Below, one piece after another: positions 33,685 through 46,950 of a stretch of 64,000 nucleotides of DNA (the first letter of the stretch is position 1; the number at the start of each line of letters is the position of its first letter). The notes under the pieces were generated by a model that was not told the origin of the DNA, did no database searches, and was given only the letters and a program-made list of their open reading frames with translations. The position numbers and the translations under genes are program-made. Location: contig OY987242.1 in NCBI GenBank assembly GCA_963920765.1, forward strand, positions 34,372,002 through 34,436,001. Reading direction: 5' to 3'. This DNA comes from Ulota crispa. Lineage: Eukaryota; Streptophyta; Bryopsida; Orthotrichales; Orthotrichaceae.

Positions 33685-36600
33685 ATGGAGACGGCGTTGC
33701 CGGATTTGTGGGACGCCACGGATCCTTTGATGATTGAGGCGTTTATTGAAGACTACGGGAATTCGAGTAGCTACGAACCGCAGGATGAAGCAGCAGCTTT
33801 GGCGAGTGGTGGTGCGGCAGGGCCGGAGCAGATTGACTCGCTGCTGCAGCAACGGCTGCACGCTCTGGTGGAGGAGTCGACTGAGAACTGGATTTACGGT
33901 ATCTTTTGGCAGCTCTCTCTTGCGTCTAACGGGGAGTCGTAAGTTCGCCTTTCGCTTAACCGATTTTTTGTACTTTTTGATTAACGGATTCTCCTTTACT
34001 GCCGTATTTGCCAATTCTTAGTTCTAGCTCACAACGTCCTAGGACACACGAAGATTGTTTTTCATGAGCAGTAAAGTTCAGCATTAGAGGAGAGAGCATT
34101 GACGCTTGAGTATTACTGAACATCACCTCGGTATGAAGATTTTAGATACAGTGCCTGTTTGCATTAAACCGGAACTGTGGATAACTTGAGAGACGACATA
34201 ATCAAAGTTCGTTCTCAAAAATCTGATTGCTTCAATTCTGCTTTGTTCCGCTCAGTTCTCTCTCACAGTGAACTAAAGCACTAGGAGAGTGTTTTCATGA
34301 GCTATAGAGAAAAGCATTTGTCACTTGAAGAGGAGCTGTTATTATTTGCTCGTGTTTCTTTCATTACGCCTGATTCTAGCAAATTCTGTAATGAGTTCAC
34401 GGTCATCTTAACCGTTATCGTTGTTGAATTAATGCCAACGTTTAGAGTTGAAGAGACTTTTATCAGCTTAGTTTTGCGGTCCATATTTTCAATTTTGAAC
34501 CGTAGTCCTCTTCAGAAGGACAGAATTTTCTGATGGTTTATTAAGGTCTGGAATGCATCAATAATTTGGCGTTTACCTGGTTTTCATTTTGAAGTTGAAA
34601 GCAACCCTATCCCTGGTTCATGTTCTTTGCATTAGCAGAGTTATCCGCTGATTCATAATAGTACGATTCTAGAGAATTTTCCTTTTAGACAGACTCAACT
34701 TTTTCCTTTGAGATTCACATTAGTACAATTACAGAATAGCTGCTGCTCCTTGGTTGGTCCAAGAATTAGCACTTCACACAGACACGGCTAACTTACTTGT
34801 CCAAAACCGGTGAAAAGTCAATTTAACTAGTGAAAGTGAACGTAGGAGTTGACACTGAAGTAACTCGGGGCATTTAGTAATTATTTTTGGTTTGCTATGA
34901 AGTATTTTCTTTGTTTTATGGGCTGACAACGAGGCTGTCGTGAATGGCACCTTTGGCATCGGCAGTACCGTAATGGAACACGTGTCGTTGTGGCAGAATG
35001 TTAGGTTGGGGCGATGGATATTACAGGGGTCCCAGAGAGAGCGATTTCATTGAGCCAAGGCAAACGCAAACAGAAGAGCATCGGTTACAAAGGAAGAAAG
35101 TGCTTCGGGAGCTCCAGGCGCTTGTTTCGTGCTCAGATGATGACGGTGCTGAAGATGTCTCAGACACGGAGTGGTTTTACCTTGTTTCTATGGCTCAGTC
35201 GTTTGCGCAAGGAGTGGGGTATGTCTTCCTCCGTCCTGCTGGTTCTGTGTTCCCTTTTTTCTGATTCTTAGTATATAAGTACTACATGCAGATCAAGTTA
35301 CATGTATGTTTTGCGGAGAATCCTGATTTTGTCGATGTTGTCTTTTGGATGTAGTACTCCTGGTCAGGCCTTGGCGGCTGGCGAATACAGATGGCTAGAA
35401 CAAGCGGATAAGGCCTCCCATCAAGTATGCACACGAGCTAATTTAGCCAAGGTGAAATTACTGGATTTATTCACTTTCAGATACATGGATTTTTAGAGAC
35501 CTAGTGTACGTAGTATCATCCTATTTATTTTCAAAACATTTAGGACAATGTGCAGCCTTCAAGCCTTCTTTTGGTTCCTTGTATATTTTCTTGTCAATGA
35601 CCATGCTGATGAACCCCTTGTTGTTCAAACTAATAACTGAAGACCCTCAAGGGAAGCTAATAACTGATAATATCAACTTTCAAAACATATAACTAACATT
35701 CAAGAACATAGGAGATTATTTCTTCTGTATGTTGATATTTTTAAACTTCCTGAATTGCCTTTTCCAACTCCTGTAAATATGGAAGTAGCCAATTTTGAAT
35801 ATTTGGGGATGTAGGCGTAAGCAGAGTGACGCTTGCAGATATCTAGAACATTTTCAGTTTATGGTGAATTATGCAGATTATTGCTCTGAAAAGGAGTTGA
35901 AAGGATTGGAGATTAAGATTTGGTCGCTGAATAGGGGTGTTTTAGAAAGCCAGACCTGTGAGGTTTCTGTGTTACTCATAATGATGTGTGCTGGTTTTGT
36001 GGTTGCTTTTTGTCCTTTCAACGAACAGATGGCAGGAATTCAGGTATGACGTACTTACAGATACTCTTAATTGTGATTGGTTTGCTGTATGTGAAGTTCA
36101 AAACATTGCTTCGGTCAGCTCATGGACTTTTTCGCTGCAAAGATTAGACTGATATTTTGTTCGGTGAGCTTACAGTCTGTACTCGTCGGTGTTCATGTGG
36201 CAGACTATCTTATGTGTACCCACTATGAACGGGGTGGTTGAGCTTGGTTCGACTGATTTGGTAAGTGTCTAATATCGTGAAATCTCATGGCTGTCTTTGT
36301 GAAGACCTTTTCTGTTTAAGTGTAAAAATTCTCTCAAGATCGACTCTTTTTGCAGCATTGGTCAGAAATATGTTGCTGCACTCTTCTAATTGATGTTTGT
36401 ATGAACGGAAGGTTACAAATCCAAAGCATCTACTAATATTTACCCTTCTCCTGGTTTAGAGGTTTCTTGGTTCTAGGTGATGAACTTGGAATTGCTTTTC
36501 TTCTGATGTGGCACTCTGTGTTCCGGAGTCACCAGTGATTATGTGTCAGCAAAGATTACGTTTCACAGTGGTGTTTTCTCTTTGAATTGCAGATTCACGA

Positions 36601-39424
36601 GAAATGGGAAGTCATTCAGTATATTCAGATGGTGTTCCAAGATTCGATGTGGGGCTTGAGTGATATGCAAATGATGTCGCAATCTGCACTTCCAAACGAT
36701 GAGTCAAGTTTCATGCCCCATAATGCAAGCATACCTTTGGAACCAACGAGTGTCGCAGATGTAACCTCCATGGGATTAAACTTTGATCCAGGTCTAGGGA
36801 GCAACGAAAGTGCGGATTTTGGGGGAAGGGAGCACTTCCACATGGACAAGATGGGGTCTCATTTTGGCTTTGAACATCTGTGGGGGCAAACGAATGTTTT
36901 CCACCTAAACGATATACTGTCAACTGACAACGTCGAGAAAGACTTAGGACAACAACAGCCTGTGTACAATACTTTAGGTAGCTTACCAGTGCAAGAAGAT
37001 CAGCTTCTCTTTTTAGCTTCTAGCCCTAGTCCACTTACTAAAACTATAGAATCAGATTTTAGGCACCCAATTTTCCAGCAGAAAAATGTAAAGATACCTC
37101 CTCAGCTAGAGCATAGGCCAGGATCTTTGCCCACAATGGATAGGCCACCACATCCCAAGCTTCAACCGTCCCATTCCTTTCCGTCGCATAATGTCGGCTT
37201 TGAAGTGAGTGAAATGTTCAACTCTCAACCGATGAGACCAAAAGAGCGCATCGAAGAGCAACAGGTGCATGTTTCACACGTGAACGTTGCAGTTGAAAGG
37301 CCTTCCATGGCGGAGAAGCCTATGCCTGTTTTTAAACCCCTGCCGCCAGCAGTGACGCCAAAGATAGGAGGGCCTTCAATTGCTGGAAATGGCTTACCTG
37401 CTAGTGATCATGCGGAGCAGGATAGTCTGGATTTAGAGGCTGAGGTAATGCCAAAAGAAACTGAGGCCCCAAAGCTGCCTCGCAAGCGAGGGAGGAAGCC
37501 TGCTAACGATAGGGAGGAGCCTCTGAACCATGTGCAAGCTGAGCGGCAACGACGGGAGAAACTCAATAAACGGTTTTATGCACTTCGAGCTGTTGTGCCA
37601 AATGTCTCGAAGGTTAGAATCTACCTTCTTCTCTTGGTACTCCAACAGAGAACATGCGCTTCGTTGGTATATTGCTTGATCTGTCTGCTAATGTGGAATC
37701 ATGGATCTTCACTTCAAACCGAAGCCCTAAGAGTTAAGCTAAACTTTGTAAGATTTGGCAGAATATAATGTGGCTAGGTTTTCTAGAATGATATGATTGT
37801 TCTCTACCAATGGTTCGTGTCGTTTGTTGGCTTTGTGGTGTGCAATTGGAATTTGTGATGTATGCTGTATGCTGTAAGTTATCATTGTAAACTTCCTTGG
37901 GAACAATATAATATCACGATTTAGTGTTAAGTTATTGTTGTCTCTGTCTGCAGGGAGAGACGGTTTGAAAATGTAGAAAGTTATAATATTTAATGAGAAT
38001 GATTCATCTTTGAAAAGTGGTAGTGGCATGGTGGAACTCATTGTTCTAAAGAATGAATCTCGTATGTTTTAGTACATTCATGACATGTAGTTATATGAAT
38101 AGAGCCATTCTAGGATTGTCAAGTGTGATTCAAATATTTTTATAAGTGAGGATCGTATTAAGGGTTATAATGACGATTACATGGAAAACTACACATGAAA
38201 ATCACAAATTTCTATTTTTGGTAGGAAGACTTGTAAGCAGCCGCTTGTTGCAATTGCTTTGACTAGATTCTAACATCATGTGAGCATCCTTCCATCAGAT
38301 GGACAAAGCTTCGCTGTTAGGTGATGCTATTGCGCATATCAACCACCTGCAAGAGAAACTCCATAATGCAGAAATGCTTATTAAGGATCTCCAAAGCCTT
38401 GAAAGTGCCAAGCATGAGGAGGCCTCGGAGTTTCTTTCTGTAAGTGCAGGAAAAGATGCTCGCTTCCAAATACAGCCTGAGCGGAATGGCAAGAGTCCTT
38501 CGTTTGGCATCTACTCTGGTGGTCAGAATTGCAACGTTTCCGTGGACATCCTTGGAGAGGAGGCCATGATACGAGTCAGTTGCCTGCGAAATGCTTACTC
38601 TGTTGTCAACATGATGTTGACTCTGCAAGAACTGCGTCTGGACATACAACATTCTAATACATCCACCGCCAGTGATGACATCCTGCACATTATCATTGCC
38701 AAGGTATCGTGCCTCTAAACTTTGTACGAGGGTGCTACATTCAAGTTCATGCTTCGTGAATTTCATAAGTTGTCATATACCCGAGGTCATAGTGTTCAAT
38801 CAGAATGAGACAAGTATTAGGGCCATTTGTAGCATGTTGAAGCTCACCTTTCCAAGAAATGAGTTTCCTATGCCTAATGAAAATGCAACATATGGTTATA
38901 GGAATTGTGACTTTGTAAGATCTTTGCATAATCATTTTTCAATCGTTAAGGATTATGTTAAGGATCATGTTAAGGATCATGTTAAGGATTATGTTGAGGA
39001 TTATGTTGAGGACTATGTTGAGGATTATGTTTAGGATTGTGCTGAGGGTTGTGCTGAGGTTATATGTGAATAGATAGATATAAAACTCATACATTTCCAA
39101 TTGAGGTAGAGACACTTGTGGTTAGTTGCTTGTTGACTACAGACACCTTTTTTTGACTTCAGATTCCTGCATTGTCTGAGGTTACAACTGCGGAGATGAT
39201 GGTGCTGCATGAACCTCTTTATTTTGTCCACCAATTTTGCGCCTTTCTTCTACATTTCTCACTAATGTACTTATGTATTGCAGATGCAACCAAGTGAAAG
39301 ATACACACCAGAGCAGTTATCTACATTACTTGAAAGGTCCTGTCAAATGGCTGGGTATGCGATGAAGCGGGAACATGGAGACATGCCGTTACAAAGACTT
39401 GGCACCTCCTCTCAACCTCAATGA
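33685..39424 (+). CDS. MYC-like bHLH transcription factor (copy A)
   Basis: Eight exons give 736 aa: 33685-33938, 34997-35218, 35355-35451, 36029-36043, 36204-36260, 36593-37612, 38299-38703 and 39284-39424; all junctions are GT-AG. The bHLH-MYC N-terminal domain runs from about residue 53 to 215, with [54 protein letters not shown] and [10 protein letters not shown] long low-conservation linker follows. The basic helix-loop-helix starts near residue 513 ([18 protein letters not shown]) with the E-box-reading His-Glu-Arg set in HVQAERQRR, split by an intron before [15 protein letters not shown]. An ACT-like dimerisation region lies near residues 625-690, and the end carries [14 protein letters not shown]. 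This fits subgroup IIId/e (MYC2-type, jasmonate-related in angiosperms). The preserved DTEWF activation segment favours an activator. A paralogue lies at 49,576-55,129 in inverted orientation. Confidence 0.9.
38951..39058 (+). repeat. 12-bp minisatellite in intron 7 of MYC copy A
   Basis: About nine units of 'gattatgttaag' and its variants (caag/gagg versions) run head to tail just downstream of the exon at 38,299-38,703. Read in frame it would give KDHVKDHV-type repeats, but it follows a consensus splice donor and is intronic. Confidence 0.8.
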
Positions 39425-41718
39425 CAACTCTCTTCATGTTGTGTATATAAAAAAAAAAGATCTGTACACTGAACCATCACCATTGCTTTTTGGTCAATAG
39501 TTGTAGAATAGTTAATTAGCCCAATTCTTAGCAGCAATCCAAGTAGGTAGTAGCCAATGATTTTGGAAAAGTATTTTTCCATCTCACATGAAGATGCTTC
39601 CGCTAGTTACATAGCAAGTCCCGCAATTGATTGTCAGCTCGTACAAAGAGTTAATGGCTAGCATCTCCGTTTTCTTCTCTTTGTAGATTATGGTGTTTGG
39701 TTTTATTAAGCATTTCTTGTATTATATCTTGTGTGGGGCTAAATTTCTTCGCAGGCACGGTGCGCTCTGACTAGCCGGAAACTTTGGGCATTGCTGGAAG
39801 AGCAGGAAAATGTCCCCTTTTGAAAGTACTCGAGAAAGCTAAATGGAAGGTTTGTATTTGAGTACTTCTATTATGATTCTTACAAGTTACGGTTCTTGAA
39901 CACTGTTTTCAAGTTGTTCGGCTTAGGTCAATGAAATAGTGAAGGTAGGTGTTTTACAATATTATGATCAGTCTTCAAATTGGAAGTTGAAGTAGCCAGA
40001 GCTTTTGTATCATAAAAAGCCTTCAGACGTGGAGTACGGTGGGGGTGAGCACCGTAGGTTGATGTGGGAGGGCCTTGTTGTATGGGAGTTTCAAGGTTTT
40101 CTATCATTACTACCACCATTTCATAATTGAATTTATAATTACTTATGCTGTGTACATTGTCAAAAATAAACAAATTGGGTTTGACCTCATTTGATTCATA
40201 TTAAATAGAATCTTTGATTTGATGCCTCACTTCAAACTTTTGATTTAGTGTTGAATTCAAAGTCATCCAAAACAAATTTGAATGCTCATTATAGAGTTCT
40301 TGTTACAGAAAAAGGTGGTTAGGAGTAAGTGTGCAAGTTTAAGTTCATAAAGCTAATATGATCTCTTTTTTCATAAGATTGAGTTGATTTAGACGTGCCT
40401 TATTTTAGTTTTGAATTGGCCAAAGATACTCTTAAAAGGTATCTTACATTATTCTATTTACAATAATACTTTCTATTCACACCACAAAATTACATATTTT
40501 AAATCCAACTAAATATTTCTACCTTTGCAAAAAAGTTGCACTATTACAAAATCAAATCCTTGATCAAATCAATTTTAGTAGTTGTACAATAACAAATGTA
40601 GAGGTTGAAAGATTGGTATATAAGTATCACACAATACTTACTTTTAAGAATATGTAGAGATCCATTATAGAATGTGACATGGAGGAATATTTTGGAGTTG
40701 ATGTTTGCATAAGCAATGTGGATTTTGAAGTTTGAATTATATTCACATAGTTGTCTCTACCCATATTACCGCTATTAGTAAAAAGTAAAAAAAAATCTCT
40801 AAATTAAATCACAAATTGTTAATTACTTATAAATAGTGCTATATAGTACAAGTGTTTGATTATAAAAAAAGAAGTTTGAAAGAAGATAGTAAATCAAGAA
40901 TTCCCATTTGAAAAAATCAAGAATTCACATTTGAAATTTTCCAACAATTTTGGTTTTTTACTTGGACCTTGTTTACTTTCAAACTTGAGCCTTCTTTCCC
41001 ATCATTGAGAGGTAAAAATTAGCAACAATTAATCTTGGAGCCATAAAGTTGATGTTCTACATACAAATACTTTCAATCCCTGAGAAGCATGATGAGACAT
41101 TAAAACTTAGTTTATTTCAAATTTCCTACAATGCTTTTTGCTAACGTTGGGGGTGAGATGTTATTGAGCAAATTTCATTCATAACTATGATCACATAACA
41201 AAAAGGTAGGATTCCTTAACGAAACATAAACATGGACATTAGCAATCATAAATGAGATTTTGGTTATAAGATTTTGTAAAGTCCACAAATATAAATGAGA
41301 AGTCCAAGGATGGCATTTAAATTTATGCATGCATAAGTCATGAGAGTTCAAAGTTTATTTGGTAGATTTCTCACACCCTGACCTTGATTTCAATATCTTA
41401 GGCTTGTACATTGTGCAATAATTTTCTATTGAGGGCAAGCTTTTGGATGCATCCACCCTACCTTCTCCAATGATAATGCTTGTACCTCCCACAACGCAAA
41501 AGTCACTACCAGATTCCATCATGACTGTGTGTCAATCACTTGGTACAAGTTCATTGCAGATAACGCTGTCACCACGCACATGTCATTCACCACCAAGTGC
41601 CACTTTCTATACTGAACAAAAACTGTTCAAATAAATGAAAAAATAATCCCCAAAGAATGTATCACACAGTGTCGACTACACTCGAAATCAATGAACGTAT
41701 GTATAGAGCACCAAGGAT
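39425..41718. other. Spacer between MYC copy A and the actin-interacting protein gene
   Basis: The first few hundred bases should be the 3' untranslated region of MYC copy A. The rest is AT-rich with no supported gene. The genes on both sides end here, so it is a convergent 3'-3' spacer. Confidence 0.5.
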
Positions 41719-44700
41719 TCAAGAGAGAGTCCAGATACGAACACATGCATCATCTCCTCCGCTGGCCAAAGTTTGGGCATCAATGAACACAAGAGCTGAC
41801 ACACCTCCTAAGTGAGCATTCCTAATAGCAATACGAGCAGAGGCCGCTTTCGCAACATCGTAAACATAAATGGAGCTATCAACAGAAGTTGTAGCAACCT
41901 GAGCGCTGTCAGGAGACCAGGCCACCGCATTCACACGGGCTGTATGGTAAAGCATGTTCTTCACCTTCACCTGCAAGGTCAGCCAAACAGACGCCAAGTT
42001 TAGTTTTCTGAAACAAGGTAGAAAAGTATTAAACCTGAGCTCATCCTTTATTGATCTCTTCCAACACAGTAGCTTGGTCTTCAATTAGCAAGGTTAGGTG
42101 GAACCACGATTTGGTTATATGTCTATGGTCACTGATATTTAAATGGAGAATAAGGTTGTCAATCATCCCTTCAACAGTAGTAGTTTGCAGAAGAAACGGT
42201 TCAGTGATGAACCAATATAATTTTGAGGTAACCTAACTCTTGTACCCAACAGTGATCTCCCAGTTACAAGCATACTTTGACTTACTGATTTCAATGCTTG
42301 AAACCAAAGTGATCCCTCCAGTGAGCTCTATAGAGCATGCTTGTTACTTTGGGCAAGTTTATGCCAAAGGATAGACAGGACAAGAGTGCGGGCAGTTTGG
42401 ACCTAGCAACAAGGCTATTCATGTTGAAATCAAGGTGTGGATGTCAAGGCACGGCACGGATGCAGGGTTGCATTTGTGCTTGACTTAAAATAAATAAAAA
42501 ATAAAAAATTGCTTGCGTCCACGCCTTGACCAATTGCGTTTGAATAAACAAAGCGCCTTGACTGTTTGCGTTTGCGCTTGACAAGCTTGACAAGCATGCA
42601 ATTTAGGTTTGGTCCAATGTGACATCCATGCTATTGAGGGATATTCCAATGGAACCATCCTTTTATGTAATGAACAAAATGCTTGAAGTGAAGCAAATAG
42701 TATCGTCTAACCCAGAGAAAAGGGAAGGATTGATTGAACTCACCTCCCTGCTGATGCGGTCCCAAACCACGGCTTCTCTATTAAGATCCCCGGACGCAAT
42801 CATGGTCCCATCAGGGGAATACCGAACAGCTGAGATCTCGCCACGGTGTTTCTCCAGAACCGCCTCTTGAGTGAGCGTGTCACCCTTCACAGAGTAAACA
42901 TAGAGCTTCCCGTTTTGACCTCCCACAACAGCTTCTTCACCATCTGGAGACAGTGCAGCAGCTGATGCAAAATAGTCGACGTCGATGGTGGATGCAACGG
43001 CACCCTGGTGGAGCAGAATCACCGACCTCTCTGCAGGCACTATGGCTACCTCTGGACAGTTACGCGCTACGTCCAGATCTCTTGGGAGTGACCCGAGGTC
43101 CAGAGCTTCAGCCTCCGTGTAAGCACCTCCTGGTAATGGAACGCTCCGAAACTGGACAGGTCACCATATTAACATCCAAATATCTTACAAACTGTTTAAC
43201 CAAACACGAAAAAAACAACGAAAAAAACAACGAAAAAAATTGTGACTGGGAAATCATTACACATGAGAGTAAGTCATAGTACGATTTATTAATCAGCTAT
43301 TTTAGTACAACACAATCTCCATGTAAGTTAGCAATTTAGGGTAAGCAAAAGTCAACTATTGTAGATGTGTTAACCACTAGTTTTTAATTGAGAATAAACA
43401 TTGCCAACCTTGTCAGCTTTGTCCGTCCCTTCGTTCCTCTTCAATGTCCAGTTTTCGTTCCTTTTTACCTTCAAAAGTTTATCCATACATACCTAACACT
43501 AGAGGAACTGCAAAAGTCAGATTGTTGATTATGTGATATGAGTTTTTTGTGGGAAGCAAAAAAGGTGAGACTATTATAGATGTTTTAACTTGGAACTTGT
43601 AACTATTATGGAGTGTTTGAATGTAATTGTAAGGGAGCATATAAAATACAGAAAATAAAGGTACAAAGAGGTGGAAGTTTTACCTTATGGTCAATGCCAC
43701 AAGTCATTAGGTTGCTCCCTTGAGCAACCATATAAGTAGCAGGATTAACAGTTCCAAATTTAGGCAAGCGTCTGATGTACCCAGACCCTACTTTCCACTT
43801 GATGATAACACCATCAAAACTGCTCGAGTAAAGGTGCATGGATTCTCCCTCTTTTGCTACAGCGAGGGCCGTGATGCTCCTCAAATGCCCAGACAACGTT
43901 CTTGAAGGCGAGTTTGGACTGGATGGAGAAAGATAGGTGATCACTCCACCCAAAGAAATTGTCAGGATGTACTCGCCCATCCAAAGACAGCCTACTTGCA
44001 TATCGTCGGCTCCACCAATATCGGAAAAGGAAAATGTTGTGTTTACCTTTCCGGAACCGTCTGTTGATATGTCCCAAATCTTAGCAGTTTTGTCAGCTGA
44101 TACAGTCAGTACCTGTTCACATTTAGCCATCAAATACCAGGCAAAATTACAAAAACTAGACATTCGTGCACAGCAAAAGACAACTTACTGGCTAATGGTG
44201 AGGAAAAATAACCATTCCAACTGAAGTACATCTCAACACTGCTAGTAGTTCGCTTTCAACTCAACTTTAAGTAATTCTAGATCATATCATAACCTACAAT
44301 GATATGGGATAAAATGATAGGAAAGAACAGAGCCATTTTAAGTATAAATCGATGATGGAAAAGTGACAGCAATGAAAATGACTAATAAACAACTGAAATC
44401 CGACAAAAAACGTTCAAAACATACCAGAAATTAATGAAACCGACTCTTAAAAAGGACCATTGAATTGATGATTGAAGTGATGTATGACCTGCTTTCCACT
44501 GGGACTCCAGCTAGCTGCATAAATACTGCCACTGTGGCCATCTTCAGCAGAAAGTGTTCCGAGCTTTTCACCAGTTTTCCCATCGAAAAGGAATCCATTC
44601 TTGTCGGATCCAACCGATAGGAACTTTCCACCATCAGGAGAGAACCTGATGCAATTTACAAAGTTCACGTGTTCTCTGCAGTTCCCAAGAAAGACTCTTT

Positions 44701-46950
44701 GCTTTTAGGCTGCTGCTACTATGCTCAATCCTGTTAAAAAACATTCCTCTCGCATTATTTCAAAGTATTTTCTCTTGCACATACTCGAAGAACATTGAAA
44801 AGGTAAAAAATCTGCTTCTGTTGAAGCTTTCTGCCTGCAGTCTCATCACTTCCACTCTAAGTCTGAACCAGATTATTATCCAAGGCTACTAGGTGGCATG
44901 TCAAGAACCTCTTTTAGCTACAAGTTTAGGATCAGTTCCATCCTATATTGATGAGCTATTGACTCGGGAAACAGGGACGAACAAGGGCATGAAACATGAG
45001 ATATGAAAATGATTCCAAAGTACACTCTCAAAAGAACTAATGGTAGGATAGGTCTATCAAAAAAGCTCTTAGATGCTACGTGATTTCAACAGCCCTTATT
45101 TTCACACACTTTGCTCAAGTTAAACGTGCCTGTTAGATGTCTTGAACCGAAAGGGAGGACCTTCATAGAAATTCACAAGAAAGTCTTCTCCGCAAGTTAT
45201 AATCCGAAACGGACGACTTGGTTTAAATGCACAGCTCAACACCCGCTTAGAGTGTCCATCAAATTCTCCAACTGTTGATCCAGAATCCCACCTACAAACA
45301 ACGCCAACATATATAACGCTTCAGGCCTATATTCCCTACTAAAATGAAAAGAGCCCGGCCAAAGTTAAGGCAGAGGTACTAAATTGCAACGCGTACCTAA
45401 ATGCAACATCCCAACATCATCCACGATAAATACATTATTGACTTTGAGCATGTACAGCGCCTCTACGTCAAAAATTGTGTCAGTTCCGAGTGATGTATCA
45501 ATAAAACTATAAATCCGTTAAACTTTCAAAAAAGAAATACAAATAACAAATTCTCTGGTACGATAGAATCCTCTTTGATTTGCTAACCAGAATCTTAAAA
45601 CCTGATCATTCCAAACTGTAGATTTGAATGTGGCTTTTTAAGTTACCTTAGAAGCTAGTATATTGTTAGCAGCTAAACCAATGACGTAAACAAAAGAGTC
45701 TGTGATGAAGAAGTGTGAAAGATGACTTCAGATGTGATTTTGAAAATCCTATAAAACAGAGTGAATTTCATCAGTACCGGTGCTTGAAACTGGTGCGATG
45801 GATTTAGGGTTTAGCATGATGAAATCAAGTCCAGACAGGCTGCTAACCCGACGAATCAAGGAAATGTAGGTGAAGAGAACAATCCGGTTGCATCACATTG
45901 CGCAAACCCTAGAATCTAGAATCAAGGAAAGGATCAAGATTCGTACAAAAACGCTTTGACGAAAGTGGAGCCCTTGCCATCGCCATACACGACAATGCGT
46001 GCGATGGATTTAGGGTTTAGCTTGACAGAATCAAGTCCAGACAGATTGCTAATCCGACGATTCAAGGAAATGTAAGTGAATAGAACAATCGGGATGCATC
46101 ATATTGCGCAAACCCTAGAACCCTAGAAACAAGAAAAGGATCAAGATTCGTACAAAAACGCTTTGACTAAACTGGATCGCCACACACGACAATCCGTGCG
46201 ATGGATTTAGGGTTTAGCGTGACAGAATAAAGTACAGACAGATTGCTAACCCGACGAATCAAGGAAATGTAAGTGAAGAGAACAACTCGGGATGCATCAC
46301 ATTGCGCAAACACTAGAACCTAGAAACAAGAGAGGATCGAGATTCGTATAAAAAGGCTTCGACGAAAGTGGAGTCCTTGCCATCGCCACACCACAATCCG
46401 TGCGATGGATTTAGGGGTTGGCGTGATAAAAATCAACCACAGACAGATTGCTAATCCAACGAATCAAGGAAATGTAAGTGAAAATAACAAAGCTAGTTGC
46501 ATCACATTGCGCAAACCCTAGAATCTACAATGAAGAAGGGGATCGAGATTCGTACAAAAAGGCTTTGACGAAAGTGGAGCCCTTGCCATCGCCACACACG
46601 ACAATCCGTTCGCCATCAGGAGACCAATCGAGATCATCGATGGATCCCGACAACGCCCGGATCTCGAACCGGAGAGTGCGGTCCTCGTTGTTGCGGGCCC
46701 AAACCCTGACGGTCCCGGACACATCGCCCGACGCAATCCACTCGCCATTCGGGGAGAATCGGGCCACGGTCACGGGGTAGCCGTGCTCGCCGTAGACCTG
46801 GAGTTGCGACGGATCCTTGAGGCTGCGGATGATGACGGAGCGACCGCTGCAATACAGAATGCATGCCGTCTTGAGATCGCCGGCCACCAGGATCCCGCGC
46901 CCGCGCTCCGTCCCCGGCACGCTTGCGTACGTCTGCGCCAGTTGTGCCAT
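41719..46950 (-). CDS. AIP1: Actin-interacting protein 1 (AIP1/WDR1), WD40 repeat protein
   Basis: Six exons give 610 aa, the family's usual length: 46950-46556, 45291-45130, 44675-44489, 44112-43684, 43151-42744 and 41970-41719. The N-terminus ([20 protein letters not shown]) and [20 protein letters not shown] are typical of AIP1. WD-type repeats follow throughout, such as [59 protein letters not shown] and a last [11 protein letters not shown]1 works with ADF/cofilin to take actin filaments apart in the cytoplasm; its two beta-propellers bind actin. Junctions are GT-AG except intron 2, which is best read as GC-AG (donor AACAG|GCACGT at 45,129, acceptor at 44,676); only this keeps the conserved REHVNFVNC frame. 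Intron 1 carries a tandem array that duplicates the end of exon 1. Confidence 0.93.
42073..42150. repeat. Dispersed intronic repeat, copy 1
   Basis: This segment in the last intron of the AIP1 gene contains 'ggtcttcaattagcaaggt' and 'ctatggtcactgat'. Related copies are at 53,600-53,672 and 54,476-54,545 in introns of MYC copy B. Confidence 0.55.
45793..46606 (-). repeat. Four-unit tandem array (about 200 bp each) duplicating the end of AIP1 exon 1
   Basis: Units start at 45,793, 45,999, 46,196 and 46,400, each beginning near GTGCGATGGATTTAGG. Every unit contains, on the minus strand, a copy of the last 40-50 bases of exon 1 plus the start of intron 1, and a telo-box-like AAACCCTAG. The unit nearest the 5' end of the gene holds the functional exon boundary (46,556). 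Of the three downstream copies, the next one has its donor GT changed to AT, while the two further copies keep GT. Confidence 0.85.

Noticed and set aside
37613-37768. Extension of the long MYC copy A frame past NVSK
   Set aside because: The extension reads through the splice donor; the next exon (MDKASLLGD) restores the conserved helix-loop-helix exactly, as in copy B.
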